A DNA stretch of 64,000 nt from Mikania micrantha (GCA_009363875.1 CM018695.1:46743935-46807934); one strand, 5' to 3'. Counted from the first letter of the stretch, positions 34,924 through 46,893 are shown. Program-made: numbers and translations. The notes: generated by a model from the letters alone, not told the origin.

Positions 34924-36675
34924 CTAGGTACATTGATACGCTTGTTTTTGTTTAAGGATTAGTTTTAAAGGAACAACCCTTTTTAGTGCCACACCGAATT
35001 TCTCATTCATATCAAACTTTAATGGATCATCACCATTTGGAAGTGTCCAATCAAACTCGCGAATCAAAGATGTCAAAATAAATTCAAGGCTCCTAAACCC
35101 TGATGGCAATCCTGGACACATCCTTCTCCCCGAACCGAACGGGATTAGTTCAAAGTCTTGACCTTTAAAATCATGTTTCGAGTCCAAAAATCTTTCAGGC
35201 TTGAAAGATAAAGGTTCATCCCAAATTTTGGGGTCTCGTCCCATTGCCCAAACATTGACAAATATTTTAGAATTCTTTGGGATCTTGTAATTCATAACCT
35301 CACAAGTTTCAACCGCCATATGAGGAAGGAGAAGAGGGACGGGTGGGTGTAATCTAAAAGCTTCTTTTATGAAAGCTTGTAGATAGTTTAATTTTGATAG
35401 TTGAGTGTTTGTGATTTCATGTGTGTTGATTTCCTTTTGTATCTCTTCTTCTATTTTGGACTTGATTTCTTGGTGTCTTACAAGCTCACTCATGGCCCAT
35501 GTCACTGTAGAGGTTGTAGTGTTTGTTCCTGCTATAAACAATTCCTGAAGAGGACAATTGGGATAGTTATGCAAAATATGATTCATGTTGAAAGCAATAA
35601 ATAATACGTAACATAAAAAATATTTTAATTTCTTTAATGGAACTTTAAGAAATCATTTGTCATACTTACGTATTACATCCTTTAATAGTAAGAGTAAAAC
35701 GTGAATATAGATAAATGATGTTTTATGTAATTTGCTCTTGAAAATACAATGTTAAGATATGTTTACCGTAATGAGTTGATGGATTTGGTTGTTGGTGAAT
35801 CTATTTTCAAGCAACTGATCCAAGAAAGAATTTGCTTGATTAGAAGACCATGTTGAAGAATTGACTTGAACTCTTCTTTCCTCTATTAAATCCTCCCAAT
35901 AAGGAAATATCTTCTCAAACTCCTTCATAGCCCCCCTCCTTATTCCATGAAGATCAAATCTTTCAAGAATTGGGTAAAATGAACCCAAATCTAATGTAAT
36001 TGTTAAGTCGAGTACTTTAAGCAATGATGCTTTCAACCCATTACAAGTATCATGTTCATCATTCAAGTCTAGCAAATCTTTACCAAGGATGATGGAAGTC
36101 AAAGTGTTGAACAATGTAACAAAAACTACATGCTCAATGTCAATCACTTTGCCTTGCTTCTCACGCAAGAAATCCAACAACTGGTGTAACTTTTTGTTTC
36201 GCAATCTAGACTGAGCCTCTAAAGCTTTAGCCGAGAAAAGTTCAATTCGACATAAAGCTCTTAAGGTTTTCCATGTTTGGTTGCACTCGGACCACATGAG
36301 GGAGTGAGGTAGTAGGTGCTCTTGTTTCATTGAAGCAGGCACAACACGAGACGAAAGAAGGTGATCTTTAGTTTTAAGAATTTGCATGGCAGCCTCGGGC
36401 GAAGAGGCCACCACAACAAGTTGATGGCCGAAACGAAGAGACATGAGAGGGCCATAAGTTTTAGCCAAATTAGCGAGCGAGACATGAGGTTTGTCCGCAT
36501 CGACTTGATGTAAGTTACCAATAACGGGTAGTTGTGTAGGACTTGGGGGAAGATTTTCTCTGTTCTTAGAAAAGAACACTTTTGTTTGGTTAAGGACCAG
36601 TAAAACAGCAATGGTTATTAACATAAAAAAGGTTGGGAAAGGGAGATTGTAATCTTGTAGAAAAGTGACATCCAT
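34924..36675 (-). CDS. Cytochrome P450 (A-type, CYP71 clan; CYP76/CYP80-like), two exons
   Basis: Exon 1 is 35767-36675 and exon 2 is 34924-35544, with a 222-bp GT-AG intron (35545-35766) in phase 0. The product is 509 residues, the normal length. An N-terminal membrane anchor (about 13-30) and proline hinge (LPPSPTQLP, 42-50) point to the ER membrane. The I-helix motif is AGTNTTTS (308-315), with Asn311 where Asp or Glu is usual. ExxR is EAFR (364-367), PERF is at 419-422, and the heme loop FGSGRRMCPG has Cys446. The start is set at 36675 because the in-frame Met at 36774 lies upstream of the TATA box. The intron position is that typical of plant A-type P450s. No frameshift or stop is seen. 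Substrate unknown; specialised metabolism is an inference from the clan. Confidence 0.93.
35545..35766 (-). other. P450 intron
   Basis: The donor ACG|GTAAAC and acceptor CTCTTCAG|GAATTG join LIT to ELFIAGT in frame. Its place just before the I-helix motif matches the conserved intron of A-type P450 genes. Confidence 0.9.
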
Positions 36676-36754
36676 TTGAGTTGAGGAATTCGTGATGAGA
36701 CTTCTAATGATTTGTGTTGTTTGTGAATGATTTTGGGCATTTACATGCATGATG

Positions 36755-36762
36755 TATATATA
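36755..36762 (-). promoter_or_regulatory. TATA box of the P450 gene
   Basis: TATATATA on the minus strand, 80 bp upstream of the chosen ATG. This gives a 5' leader of about 50 bases. It rules out the upstream in-frame Met at 36774, whose reading would translate the TATA box as SYIYIM. Confidence 0.7.
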
Positions 36763-37712
36763 GGACTTTGCCAACCCATGACCAAGTTAATATGTTGGAC
36801 TTTGTATCTGTTTTGAGCTTATTGATTTATAGAATAAATAAATAAATAAATCATACCACTTAAAAACTAACAACGATAAAAAAAAATAAAAAAAAAAATT
36901 TAAACCACCAATATCATATATCATAGTTGGTCATTTTTTACCATTTTAAAAGCACAAAGAAGTTTCACTTATTTCTCAAATATAATATAACACTTCAATT
37001 TTTTAAACCGAAGATTTTGCTTTCTTCGTTTGTTACATATGAATATATCTTTAAAATGAAGCACCGAACCAATATTGACTGTTAGCATAAACTAGCCCAA
37101 AATAAACACACATACAAAGCGATTTAAATTGGTACATGTGCAACAATGTGTACATCAAAAGTTCAAAACTATACAACTTCATACATAGCGATTTTAACCT
37201 AAGTACGAAAATGCCTATCTTTTATAAATTAATGAAAATATAATCAAACATAAACAAAGTGGTTCTTATTTTTTATTGGTAACTTTTAATTAGCGGTTAT
37301 AGAAAGCATGAAGTTTTACCATATTTTTTAAGCTTGAAAATGTTTAAACTTATAAGAAAAGTCGTTTCAAAGTTTACAAAAATGAAGAAATAGACATAAA
37401 AAAGACTTGTTCTAACTAAAATAAGTAGGATGTTACAATAAAACTTTATTCTCATATTCATATAACATTTTAAATATTTTTAGAATTTTTTCATACATGC
37501 AAATAATAAAAAAAAATCACTATAATACATATTATAAGAATTGAAAACTAATTTCACCAAAGTTTACTATTTTATTTAAATACAACTTTTAAATCGTATT
37601 TACTAAAAAAAATAGTGAGTGGCTTCCTCCACTTCAATTAAACTCTTTATGTGAACCCTTGATTTTTTTAACTGTTCTATTTTATTTTATGTCAACATTA
37701 CTCTGTTTAGAA
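36763..37712. other. P450 upstream region, AT-rich
   Basis: Poly-A runs and AT-rich DNA with no gene. It would hold any distal regulatory sites; none is recognisable. Confidence 0.5.
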
Positions 37713-37721
37713 TTTTTATTA

Positions 37722-38030
37722 GAGTTAAATGACAAAATGGTCACTATGTTTATATCAAAAATGTCATTTTGATTCATAAATAAAATTTGTTGCCATTTTA
37801 ATCCTTGTTTTTTAATTTAGTTACCGATATAGTCCTTCGTCTAAATTTTTATTGCCATTTTAATCCTTGTGTTTGAAATTTAATTGCCAATATAGTCCCT
37901 AAAATGACAACTAGAAGGACTAAAATGGCAACTAAATTAAAACACAAGGACTAAAATGGCAACAAACTTTATTTAAGGACTAAAATGACATTTTTGATAT
38001 AAACACAGTGACCATTTTGACATTTAACTC
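37722..38030. mobile_element. Long-TIR MITE with 9-bp duplication (Mutator-like)
   Basis: 309 bp. The left arm begins GAGTTAAATGACAAAATGG and the reversed right arm GAGTTAAATGTCAAAATGG; the arms pair over about 110 bp. Flanking 9-bp repeats TTTTTATTA lie at 37713-37721 and 38031-38039. It is similar in style but not in sequence to the element at 18185. It lies about 1 kb upstream of the P450 start. Confidence 0.9.
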
Positions 38031-38039
38031 TTTTTATTA

Positions 38040-39061
38040 ACTTTTTTCGCAGATTTGTAATTTTGATGCTAGATCATGTTGTTTTCAGGCACAACTTAAT
38101 TGCTTGTTAATGATAAATCTATCAATTCCAATAAATCAAAGTTTTTTTTAGACACATAGCGTATTCTTAAAGCACCTCAACTTTGATTTCCCACGTTTAT
38201 CTCTCCTATTAAATAATATCATGTTAAATAATACTATTAAATATTAAATATGATTTTTATACATTTTTTTAAATTAAGAAAAATAATTTTTTAATACATT
38301 AAAAATATATTAATATTAAAAAAACACATTTTAAAAAAGCAATTTATTATAAAATAAACAATTTTTAAATACAATATTTTAAGACAACATATTTAAGGAA
38401 ACAAATATTGAAAAAATTAGTGTTTGTAAAAAATAATATAACTAATATCATTGATGATTAACCCGTATAATACACGGTATACTAATTTAGTACAGAATAG
38501 AAACTCCACTTTATTTTTTATTAAAAATTATAGCATTTAATATCTGCAAGTCTTCCGTCTTCGGTCAAGATTTTTTCCGCTGCATTTATGACTTTGTGAA
38601 TCTCTAGTTTATGACATTTCTTATAGAATTTTGTTAAGAAAATAATAAATAAATTTTTTTCTGCATTTTCGCAAAAAGGAAAAATATAATTACTTTCATA
38701 TTTAGACGACGAGATTATTTTTTAAGTTCACACAAGACATGAAATTGTTACGTAAAAACTAAAAATTGTCGATTTTTAAAGAATCTTCCAGACATTAAAT
38801 ATTGTATATTTTTTTTTATTTAACTAAAACGAAGAATAGAAACGTTGAAGTTTGAATATGATCATCGGTTACTGCGTTTTTATATTCTCTTTGAAAGTCA
38901 AAAATTGTGATTGAATGTTTATCTATATTTTGAAAGCAGGAAATTTTGCATTTAATATAACAGTATAGTAAAAGCTCATGTCTTATATTATAATGAGATA
39001 ATAAAAAATTTAAAAGTTAGTAGTAAGTTAAAAAAAATAAATGAAATAATTGAATAAAAAA
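38040..39061. other. AT-rich intergenic DNA
   Basis: No gene or bounded repeat is seen. Confidence 0.55.
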
Positions 39062-39077
39062 AAAGTAAATATTAACT
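39062..39077. repeat. SINE target-site duplication, left copy
   Basis: AAAGTAAATATTAACT, 16 bp, repeated at 39309-39324. Confidence 0.9.
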
Positions 39078-39308
39078 TTTTTTGAACGGCTTGTACTACG
39101 ACACCCAAGACGGGATTTCAACCGTCTCATCGGATTTGACGCTCTGGGGCGTATGCCCGAGCCCACCCCAGGAGGAACCTCACAACTTGGTAAACCCCCT
39201 GACCTTGTTTAAGCAAATATGCCTCAGCCCGGATTCGAACCCAAGACGGCAAGACCTCCCATAGGTGGGAACTTAAGAGGATAACCATTAAGCTAGAAGC
39301 TCTTGATT
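39078..39308 (-). mobile_element. tRNA-derived SINE
   Basis: 231 bp, transcribed leftward. A polymerase III A box (TAGCTTAATGGTT on minus) is at 39283-39295 and a B box (GGGTTCGAATCC) at 39231-39242. The 3' end is a short A-run (TTTTTTT on +). The 16-bp duplication is exact. It is GC-rich relative to its surroundings. It would depend on a LINE RT in trans for movement. Confidence 0.88.
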
Positions 39309-39324
39309 AAAGTAAATATTAACT
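39309..39324. repeat. SINE target-site duplication, right copy
   Basis: Matches 39062-39077. Confidence 0.9.
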
Positions 39325-40058
39325 AAATGAAGTTATCATAACTAATAAATAATCGTGAAATAGTAAACAGAAAAAATTTCAATCGGTTACTTATTTATTA
39401 AGTATAGGCAATAAGCTTAAAAATATAAATTGATTATATGGTCATGGGTTAACAAAATGTGACACGTGAAGTAACAAATCCCTTAATTATTAGGTATATT
39501 TTAGTGTTAAATAGGTCTACAAATTTGCATCATTCTTATTATAATATGAAATTTTGATTGTATTTTTTGCTTGAAATTTAAACTTACGGCTTTCAACTGG
39601 AATTTGTTCTCATTTTTTACTACTTTTATTTTGTTTTTAACTCTTTGACCCTAATATTTATAAACGTAAAATAAATCGACCCGTTCATAAGAAATGAGTC
39701 AAAGTGTAATATCTACAAATTATGTATAAAATTATACAATCCGTTAAAATAAATTATAACATAAAACTGCCTTATTGAAATCCTCAAGTGCTAAAAAAGA
39801 TGCGTACAGAAATAAAATTACGGGAACTCACGTACAAATTTCAAATCATTCTAATTGAATGAATAAATTAAAATAAGAAAAAAAATAAATTATTTGAATA
39901 TTTTAAACTATAATAATATGAGAAAATACCGTGAGATTTAACGAATTGCAAATGTATAATTGAATGATTTTAATTGGATCATGCATGGCTATAAAATCGT
40001 TTTCACTTCGTAGTATTGATAAAAATATGATTAAACAATCTAAGGGGTTTGGTAGCCT
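39325..40058. other. AT-rich intergenic DNA
   Basis: No gene or bounded repeat is seen. Confidence 0.5.
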
Positions 40059-40919
40059 CAGGGCGGCCATAATAATTGAGTTGCTCATGATGAACGAAAA
40101 GAAAATGTACTTTAGCAAATTCAAATACTAAATAGGAGATGTTCAAAAACCAGAAAACGTTTAATACCGAAACTATTCGTAGCTGAAAAAAAATCGAACA
40201 AAATTCTGAATTTGTTTCTTGTTTTGGTTCCTAACTATATCCAAATTTCGAATTCGATTTTCGGTTCGGTAGCTAACCTTATCCGAATTTCGGTTTTCAG
40301 TTCCCATTTTTTGATAAATTCGGTTCGTTTGGTTAACCAATTAAACTGAACTCAAATTTAAATTTATTATCTTAGTAATAATATATAAGATTGAATTCGG
40401 TTTATTTGGTTAAATTTGGTTTATTTAGTTGAATTAAGTTTATTCAGATCGGTTTATTCGGCTTTTAGTCGGTTTATTTGGTTTTAATTGGTTTATTTGA
40501 TTGAATTCGGTTTATTTGGATATGTTTATTCTACTATTAAGCGGTTTATTCGGCTTTTAATCTGTTTATTCAGCTTTAACCGAAACTGTACCGAACCACT
40601 TCTTGAATTTGGTTTCGTTTCTGGATAGGGAAAAAAAATTTGAAAACCAATTAAACAAAACCGGATAAACCGTTAACCAAACCAATGAACATATTTAGTT
40701 TAAAAGACATGAAAGTAACTGTCTATGCTTTAAAAAAAATGATTTTTTGTACCCCTTAAATCATATGTTTATAAATGTTTCTTTTTACTTTTCTTCACCT
40801 TAATAATTCTCATTTGAATGATTCTTTATACATACATACATATATATATAAATTTTTGTGCCTCTAAAAAATGGGTCCGGGACGAAGGTCGGGTTTGTCC
40901 CTCCCCCAGGCCGCCCATG
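40059..40919. mobile_element. hAT-like non-autonomous element, copy A (degenerate)
   Basis: The left end CAGGGCGGCC and right end GGCCGCCCATG are imperfect inverted termini. The right 60 bp (GGGACGAAGGTCGGGTTTG) are the reverse complement of the left end of the clean hAT element at 43313. The interior is rich in TTCGGTTTATT-type words. The flanking 8 bp resemble each other only partly, so this is an old copy. Confidence 0.55.
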
Positions 40920-42098
40920 GGAACCTCTTTATGGTTCATAATCTCTTAATAGTTAAGAGACTACATCTAAACGATTCATTACCTTTGAATGGTTAATAGG
41001 TTACCTTAATTCTGAATAGTTAATATGTAACCTTAAGTCTGAAAGATTAAAAAGTTATCACATAATGTTACATCTTAACTTTTCAGACTTTAGATTATTT
41101 CTTAATCATTAAGAGGTTGTGAGCCTAGCCCTTCAAATGATAAAAATGAAGTTATTTTGAAATTCTATACGTAAAAATTAAAATGAATGATTAATATAGT
41201 TATCTAAAATAATATCTTGATGAATATAATAAGGGTTTATGTCCAATAATAAATATTATTGTTATTAAAAATAGAGTAAATTATTTTTAAAGAAGTTACT
41301 AAAATATAAGTGAAAGGCAATTTGTCAAATCATTTATCACTTGGTACATGACTAATTTGATCTAATCATTTTCGAGAAAATTCATACTAAGAAAAATTCT
41401 TTACATTTTAGAGTGATTGTTCTCAAATAAATTTAAATCAAACACCTATCATAAAATAAAACAATTAAAAGCAGTAGCAGAGGTTTTAAAGGGCCTGGAG
41501 ATGCCCCAGCCTCTGCTGTTTTTCTGGTCAGAAGCCTCGATATATAAGTTTTCGACCTGAAAATTATATAGGTATTGAACCCGGCCCCTTCGGTTTTCTT
41601 TCTAAAATTTCTTGGGCCCCTTGTACTTTAAAAAATAATGAAGTTGAAGTAATATTCTAAGTTTAACATTACCTTTAAGAGTTTACAGTGTCAGTTGTTA
41701 TCTCATTATTTAGCCGATCTTGAGTTTAAAGGTTGTTTTGGGCCTTAAAAATTAAAATGAACCTTAACTATTGAACATTACATATTTACATTGTGTTAAA
41801 AAAAGGAAATCCACCAACTCAGCCGACCCAAACATTTTCTTCGCTCCGAATTGTGATTCTTCTTTCGGGTACTCACATTTTCGTCTTAAACTTTTTATGT
41901 CTTGGTTGATACATACATATTTATTTTTTTGAGTGAAACAATTATTTGATATTTTAAATTTTTAATTGTTTGACCAGACCCGAATTACCATTTGCCGACC
42001 CGAATTTTTAAAAGAATACCGTTAGACTAAAAGATCGAGCCGGCCCCGAGAATCAAAAAAAATTATGGAGCCTGGGGCGAGAAAATAATGGGTTCTTT
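40920..42098. other. Intergenic DNA with repeat debris
   Basis: AT-rich with no gene. Phrases such as GGAGATGCCCCAGCC near 41500 and GCCGGCCCCGAG near 42045 look like further degraded hAT-end fragments but cannot be bounded. Confidence 0.4.
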
Positions 42099-42806
42099 TA
42101 GGGGCGGTCCTGAGAATTGAGGTGCCCAGAACCGAACCGTATTTGTATATGAAAAAAACATGAACCTAATTCAATTTGGTTTCTAACTGTATCTGAATTC
42201 CGAATTTGGTTTTCGATACGGTTCTTAACGGTATCTGAATTTCGGTTTTTGGTTCAATTGTCGTTGCGATTTTTTTTGAATTCGGTTTGTTTGATTAACC
42301 GATTAAACCTAATTCAAATTCAAATTTATTTTCTTATTAATAATATATAAGGTTGAATTCAGTTTATTCGTTTTTAACCAGTTTATTCGACTGAATTCAG
42401 TTTATTCGGATCAGTTTATTTAATTTTTAATCGACTTATTTGGTTTTTAATCGGTTTATTTGATTTGTTCATTTTAATTGAAACCGAGCTGAACCACTTC
42501 TCAAATTCGGTTCGGTTTTTTTATAGGGAAATAAAACTAATTAAACTATACCAAATATACCATTAACTGAACTGATGAACAACTATTGTTTAAATGAAAT
42601 GGAAGTAACTTCATATAATTTAAATAAAATTACTTTTTGTACCCTTTAAATTATGTGTTTTTAGATGGTTATTTTTTGTTCTCTTTAATTTGTTTGTTCT
42701 CATTTGAATGAATTTATATATATATATATGCCTCAAAAATTTTGTGCCCTCTAAAAAAATAGCCTGAGATGAAGGTTGGGTTTGCTCATTCTTTGGGCTG
42801 CCTATA
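42099..42806. mobile_element. hAT-like non-autonomous element, copy B (degenerate)
   Basis: Same order of sequence as copy A: a left end TAGGGGCGGTCCTGAG, a TTCGGTTTATT-rich interior, then TTTGTGCCCTCTAAAAAA and a right end GGGCTGCC. Diverged from copy A, with weak flanking duplication. Confidence 0.5.
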
Positions 42807-43304
42807 GGTCCATTTAAACAATGATATTGTATAATTTTTATATTAAATTTTTTTATATAATATATAAAAAATTTAAAATTTCAGGCCCCATAAAATGTTG
42901 GGCATGGGGCGGTCGCCCACCTCGCCCCTCCCTAGGACCGTAATTACTTTTTATTATCTAAAATATTTATTAATATGTAAATTAATCATTTTATATCAAA
43001 ATATCCTTTTATAATTATTAAATTTTTATTACTAATTATTTTATATTAAATTCGTGTAATACACATGGTAATAACGTAGTGTTATACACACACACAAACA
43101 CACATATATTAAGAATATTACAAAATTTTATTTTTAAAGTTTTTAATATAAAAAAGGTATAATTAATATTATTATTTTAATTATGTAAATTTTATTAAGA
43201 CATAATTAAAAATCACATAATTTCGCAAAATTATGTAATACACGAGTTTATAACGTAGTTTTAGGTAATAAAAATAAAGAACCTAGTTTCATACAAAACA
43301 TTCA
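42807..43304. other. AT-rich DNA with hAT-end debris
   Basis: It includes a GC-rich patch at about 42898-42945 (GGGGCGGTCGCCCACC) that resembles another hAT terminus. No gene. Confidence 0.4.
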
Positions 43305-43312
43305 GGGGCGGC

Positions 43313-43611
43313 CCGGGGGAGGGGCAAACCCGACCTCCGTCCCGGGCCCAATTTTTCGAGGGGCACATTTTTATATATGTATTTATATATATATAGTAGG
43401 TTATAAACCCGAGTATTACACGGGTTTGAGTAACAAATAACTCAGTTAAATATATTTATAGGCCCATTTCATTTCTCAAAAGCACTTTATCCTAACCGGC
43501 TCCATGGACGCTCACGTTCAAGAAGAAATTGAAATTCAAGAGCTTTGAATGCGTTAGGGGCCTTTTTTCCCCGACTCGTCCTGGGCACCCAATTTCTCAG
43601 GGCCGCCCCTG
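43313..43611. mobile_element. hAT MITE (299 bp) with perfect 8-bp duplication
   Basis: Terminal inverted repeats are CAGGGGCGGCCC and GGGCCGCCCCTG, with target duplication AAAACATT at 43305-43312 and 43612-43619. The CA start and 8-bp duplication are diagnostic of hAT. The sequence next to the left end is shared with the right ends of copies A and B. No coding capacity. Confidence 0.92.
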
Positions 43612-43619
43612 AAAACATT

Positions 43620-45160
43620 AACTATATAATGTGTACAGAATCTACATATAGTCAACAATACATGGCAAGGCCATATTGGTGCTGGATCTTCGAAGGTATA
43701 TGACCGGTTTTCATGAGAGTAAAGGTTCAAGAAACATTACATTTAAACATCAATAGCTAACTTAAATTAATTAATATAGTATAAGGTCAACGTTTTAAAT
43801 TTGAATAAACATTAACTTTATTTTGTAAGGTGGCTATAAAATGAGTTCAATGTTCATTTGTTTAACAAAATAAAAATATATAACTCTTATTAATCAATTA
43901 TTTAATGAAAATCTACCCACACATTCATGTTGGCGGCATTCCACCACCGAACGAACCATCATATCCAACCCCCCCTCATTTTATATGGTTATTGTCACTG
44001 TTATTTTGTTTCGGAAACCACCAGCAATATGTTGGCATTAACCATGCCAATTAAGCCGGTAACCATGTAGCCATCATTGATGTAAACTGAAACATCACCT
44101 TCTGGTCATCTATTTATGTGACCACCCCTAAACCACCACCACTTCATCTTCTTTTAACTTAAACCCATCTATATGTAATTTTTAATTTGAAGTAAACTTC
44201 ACTTGGGTGTTGGTATTTGTATTTGAAATTGGTTATATAAAGTCATATTAATCGTATATAATGTTTACATTTATAAATTCTGCTTATGATTGCTAGCGAA
44301 ACTAAATATGTTTACGATCATATGTTATGATGTTAAGTTTATTTATTTATTTACAACCAGTTGATTACTTCTAGACCTCACAATTTTGACTCGTAGTAAG
44401 ATAAATGGATAAATTTGGATAAATAATTATTGTATCTTGAATTGAAATGGGTAACATTATAACATAGAACGAGTTGAGATTCATAACATAACAATTATGC
44501 GTATATAATGGATTCAAATAGGTAAGAGTGACCAATAATATATTTGGTGAGAAAAACTACTAAAAAATTATTCAAATAAATTGTTTGTTTCATTACAAAA
44601 CATTTTTACTTACACTAAATTAATGTTTTATAAAAACAATCTATTTAGACCCAAAATACATTTTCCTAAAATTCATCATGACTACAGGTTCAGACTCACA
44701 CCCGTTTTCACCCGTTATCCAATCCAACTCGTCCATTTTGTCAGACATAATTACTTCTATAAGGTTTACTTCATTGGGTAGTTATGATAAATAGGACTTT
44801 GATTGATATTTCTTTTTTCTTAGTGATTGTAAAGGAAGGCATTTGGCTATCTTATAGACATAATTGTTCAATCTATTTCATACTTTTTATTTTAGTTCTC
44901 ACAATCTTAACCGCCATAATAGATACACTCTCTTTTTCATCACCATTTTCTGTATTACGATTTGTGTGCATTTGATCCTACATCAATACTGATTGTTTTT
45001 TCCAATGTGCAATTTGAAAGTTATGTTTTTCTAATTCTACATCACTATTGATTGCTTTTTGATTTATAAATTGGCAATATAACTTTTGTGTTTTTAATCC
45101 TATTTTAGTACGTGTTGACCTATGACTTACTTTTCTGTAATATGTAAGTTGGTAATCATA
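43620..45160. other. AT-rich intergenic DNA
   Basis: Open frames at 44581-44975 are short and unlike known proteins. Nothing else is recognised. Confidence 0.5.
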
Positions 45161-46565
45161 TTTTTTTTTTTTTAGTTTTCAACTTTAATAATAGTAATAG
45201 TGAAAGATTACAATAAGCTGGCAGGTAAGCGGGCAACTAGTTGCGCCGCAACCCCCTTTTGAATAGCAAATCCAGTTCTACTAAAAACAATTTTTTGGGT
45301 CCTAAGAACCGTGACGTTGCTATTCATGACCCTCTGAACTCGGTTCAGAAAATTCACAGCCTCCGGGGCCAAGAACCCAAATGTATCAAAAGCAAAGGGG
45401 GTAAACACATGTTGGTTCTCCAAGCAAGCTTTCTCATGTTTAGCAACCTTACCCGACTTCGCTTTTAACGCAGCTTGACCCGCCACGAATCATGTATCCC
45501 TTAGCCCAACAAGAGGGGACACTCCGGTAAGGTCCACACACGAGTGTTTCCCCCTTTCCATCCAAACACCAAAATATCCGCAGGACGTAGAGTTGACCTC
45601 CCCTCGAGCGAATCTGTTAAGAAATTCACAGGAGCCTCCTTTTTAGCAGAAATGTTTGCCCGTTTAAGAACATCACACAGAACATCTCTGACCAAATCAT
45701 GTCTATATTTAAACCCCGGTAACTCCTTACAATGTACCGCATGCTCATCAAAAGAATTCAAGCACGCTTTATGACAAACTGGACATGGCTCATCGGATGG
45801 AAATAGGGGAATCATAAGCCTGTACTTCATAATAGCCCGATATTCCAAAGCCGACATATGTTGCCCTAGTCCGTCAATAGGGACGACTCACAAGAAATCT
45901 TGAGCATGAGGGGCCCGTAGACATTCTAACACTGCTTTTTGACGAGGGGATGGGTTGAAATTCACTCCCAAATTCTGAATGATTCCACTAAATAAGGCAC
46001 TCGCCAAGACATGTTGAGCTTTAAGAGGGGCGGTATCCTTATTAGTGAAACCGCTGAGATCGAAATCGGGAAGGGACATGCGCAAACGATCCATCCCACA
46101 CCCGTAATCAGAGTCTAACCCACCCATACAACAATCCCGAAGGATGTGGTCCTGCAGACTCCACGATTGTGCCCTCGAGGCCACAAAAGCATATGTAGAT
46201 ACATCCTCGGCCGAACATAAACCCAAACCCCCAAAACGAGTCGGGAGTGATGCCAACCGCCACTGAAAATCTCCAAAAAAGGGACCTCCGCAAACAACAA
46301 TATCTTCAATAGCTCCTCGGAGACCCTTGTCAAAAACTGAAACAGCTTCCCCTACATGCATTGGCTGGCATGTTCTCAGACCAAATAAAAGTTTCGCAAC
46401 TCCCATACAAGAGCGTAGCAAAAGGAGCTCACTTTGAGGGTCTCGCAAACGTGGGAGACAACTCATAAGCTCCACAGCCTGAGATGCCCTTTTGACAGCC
46501 AGACTACTGATGAACCCCACATCTCGACTAACAGCGCCCCCAAGGAGTTTTACACCCATCACCGG
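45161..46565 (-). pseudogene. LINE 3' fragment (C-terminal RT-like ORF), broken
   Basis: Three minus-strand blocks belong to one protein: 46562-45888 (VKLLGGAVS, PTRFGGLGLCSAEDVSTYAFV), 45857-45501 (CPVCHKACLNSFDEHAVHC zinc motif, GFKYRHDLVRDVL, STLRPADILVFGW) and 45486-45208 (FTPFAFDTFGFLAPEAV, GVAAQLVARLP). The first two share a frame separated by a TGA at 45888. A frameshift near 45535 leads into the third. An A-tail (poly-T at about 45163-45176 on +) marks the 3' end. This matches a family of plant non-LTR elements with a zinc-binding plus endonuclease-like C-terminus, known to me from memory. The RT catalytic core is missing because of 5' truncation, as is usual for LINEs. Confidence 0.8.
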
Positions 46566-46888
46566 TCTATTTGTACATTAATATTAACGTAGTCCATGGG
46601 TGTCATTTTAAAGGTTTGATGCATGCGGGTTCTTTACGCTAAGTTCTTGAGTTTACTTAAGGTAAGAAAAGAAAAAAAAGGAAAAAAATGTTTGCGATCT
46701 TGAGTTTCATTTAACGAGAAAAATAAAAGAAAAATAAACATGTTAGTATTCTTGAGTTTTACTTGAAAATTCTTTAGTTTTTTCTTCAATTTAAAGGAAA
46801 ATGAAAAGTAAAAAATAAGCCTATTTTTTTTCTTTTTCTTTCTTCTTTTTGGCTTCCTTCCTCTTCTCTTTCGTATAAAACTTGGAAA
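46566..46888. other. Low-complexity intergenic DNA
   Basis: Purine-rich and pyrimidine-rich stretches. The open frame here (46634-46984, lysine-rich) is a by-product of low complexity. Confidence 0.5.
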
Positions 46889-46893
46889 GTTAG

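Noticed and set aside
36676..36774. N-terminal extension of the P450 frame from Met at 36774
   Set aside because: It would translate the TATA box and leader. The Met at 36675 gives the normal P450 N-terminus and length.
39220..39300. A tRNA gene
   Set aside because: A and B boxes are present but no cloverleaf can be drawn. The flanking duplication and A-tail identify a SINE.
44581..44975. Two hydrophobic open frames that could be small membrane proteins
   Set aside because: Short, AT-rich, with no homology recognised and no promoter or splice context.
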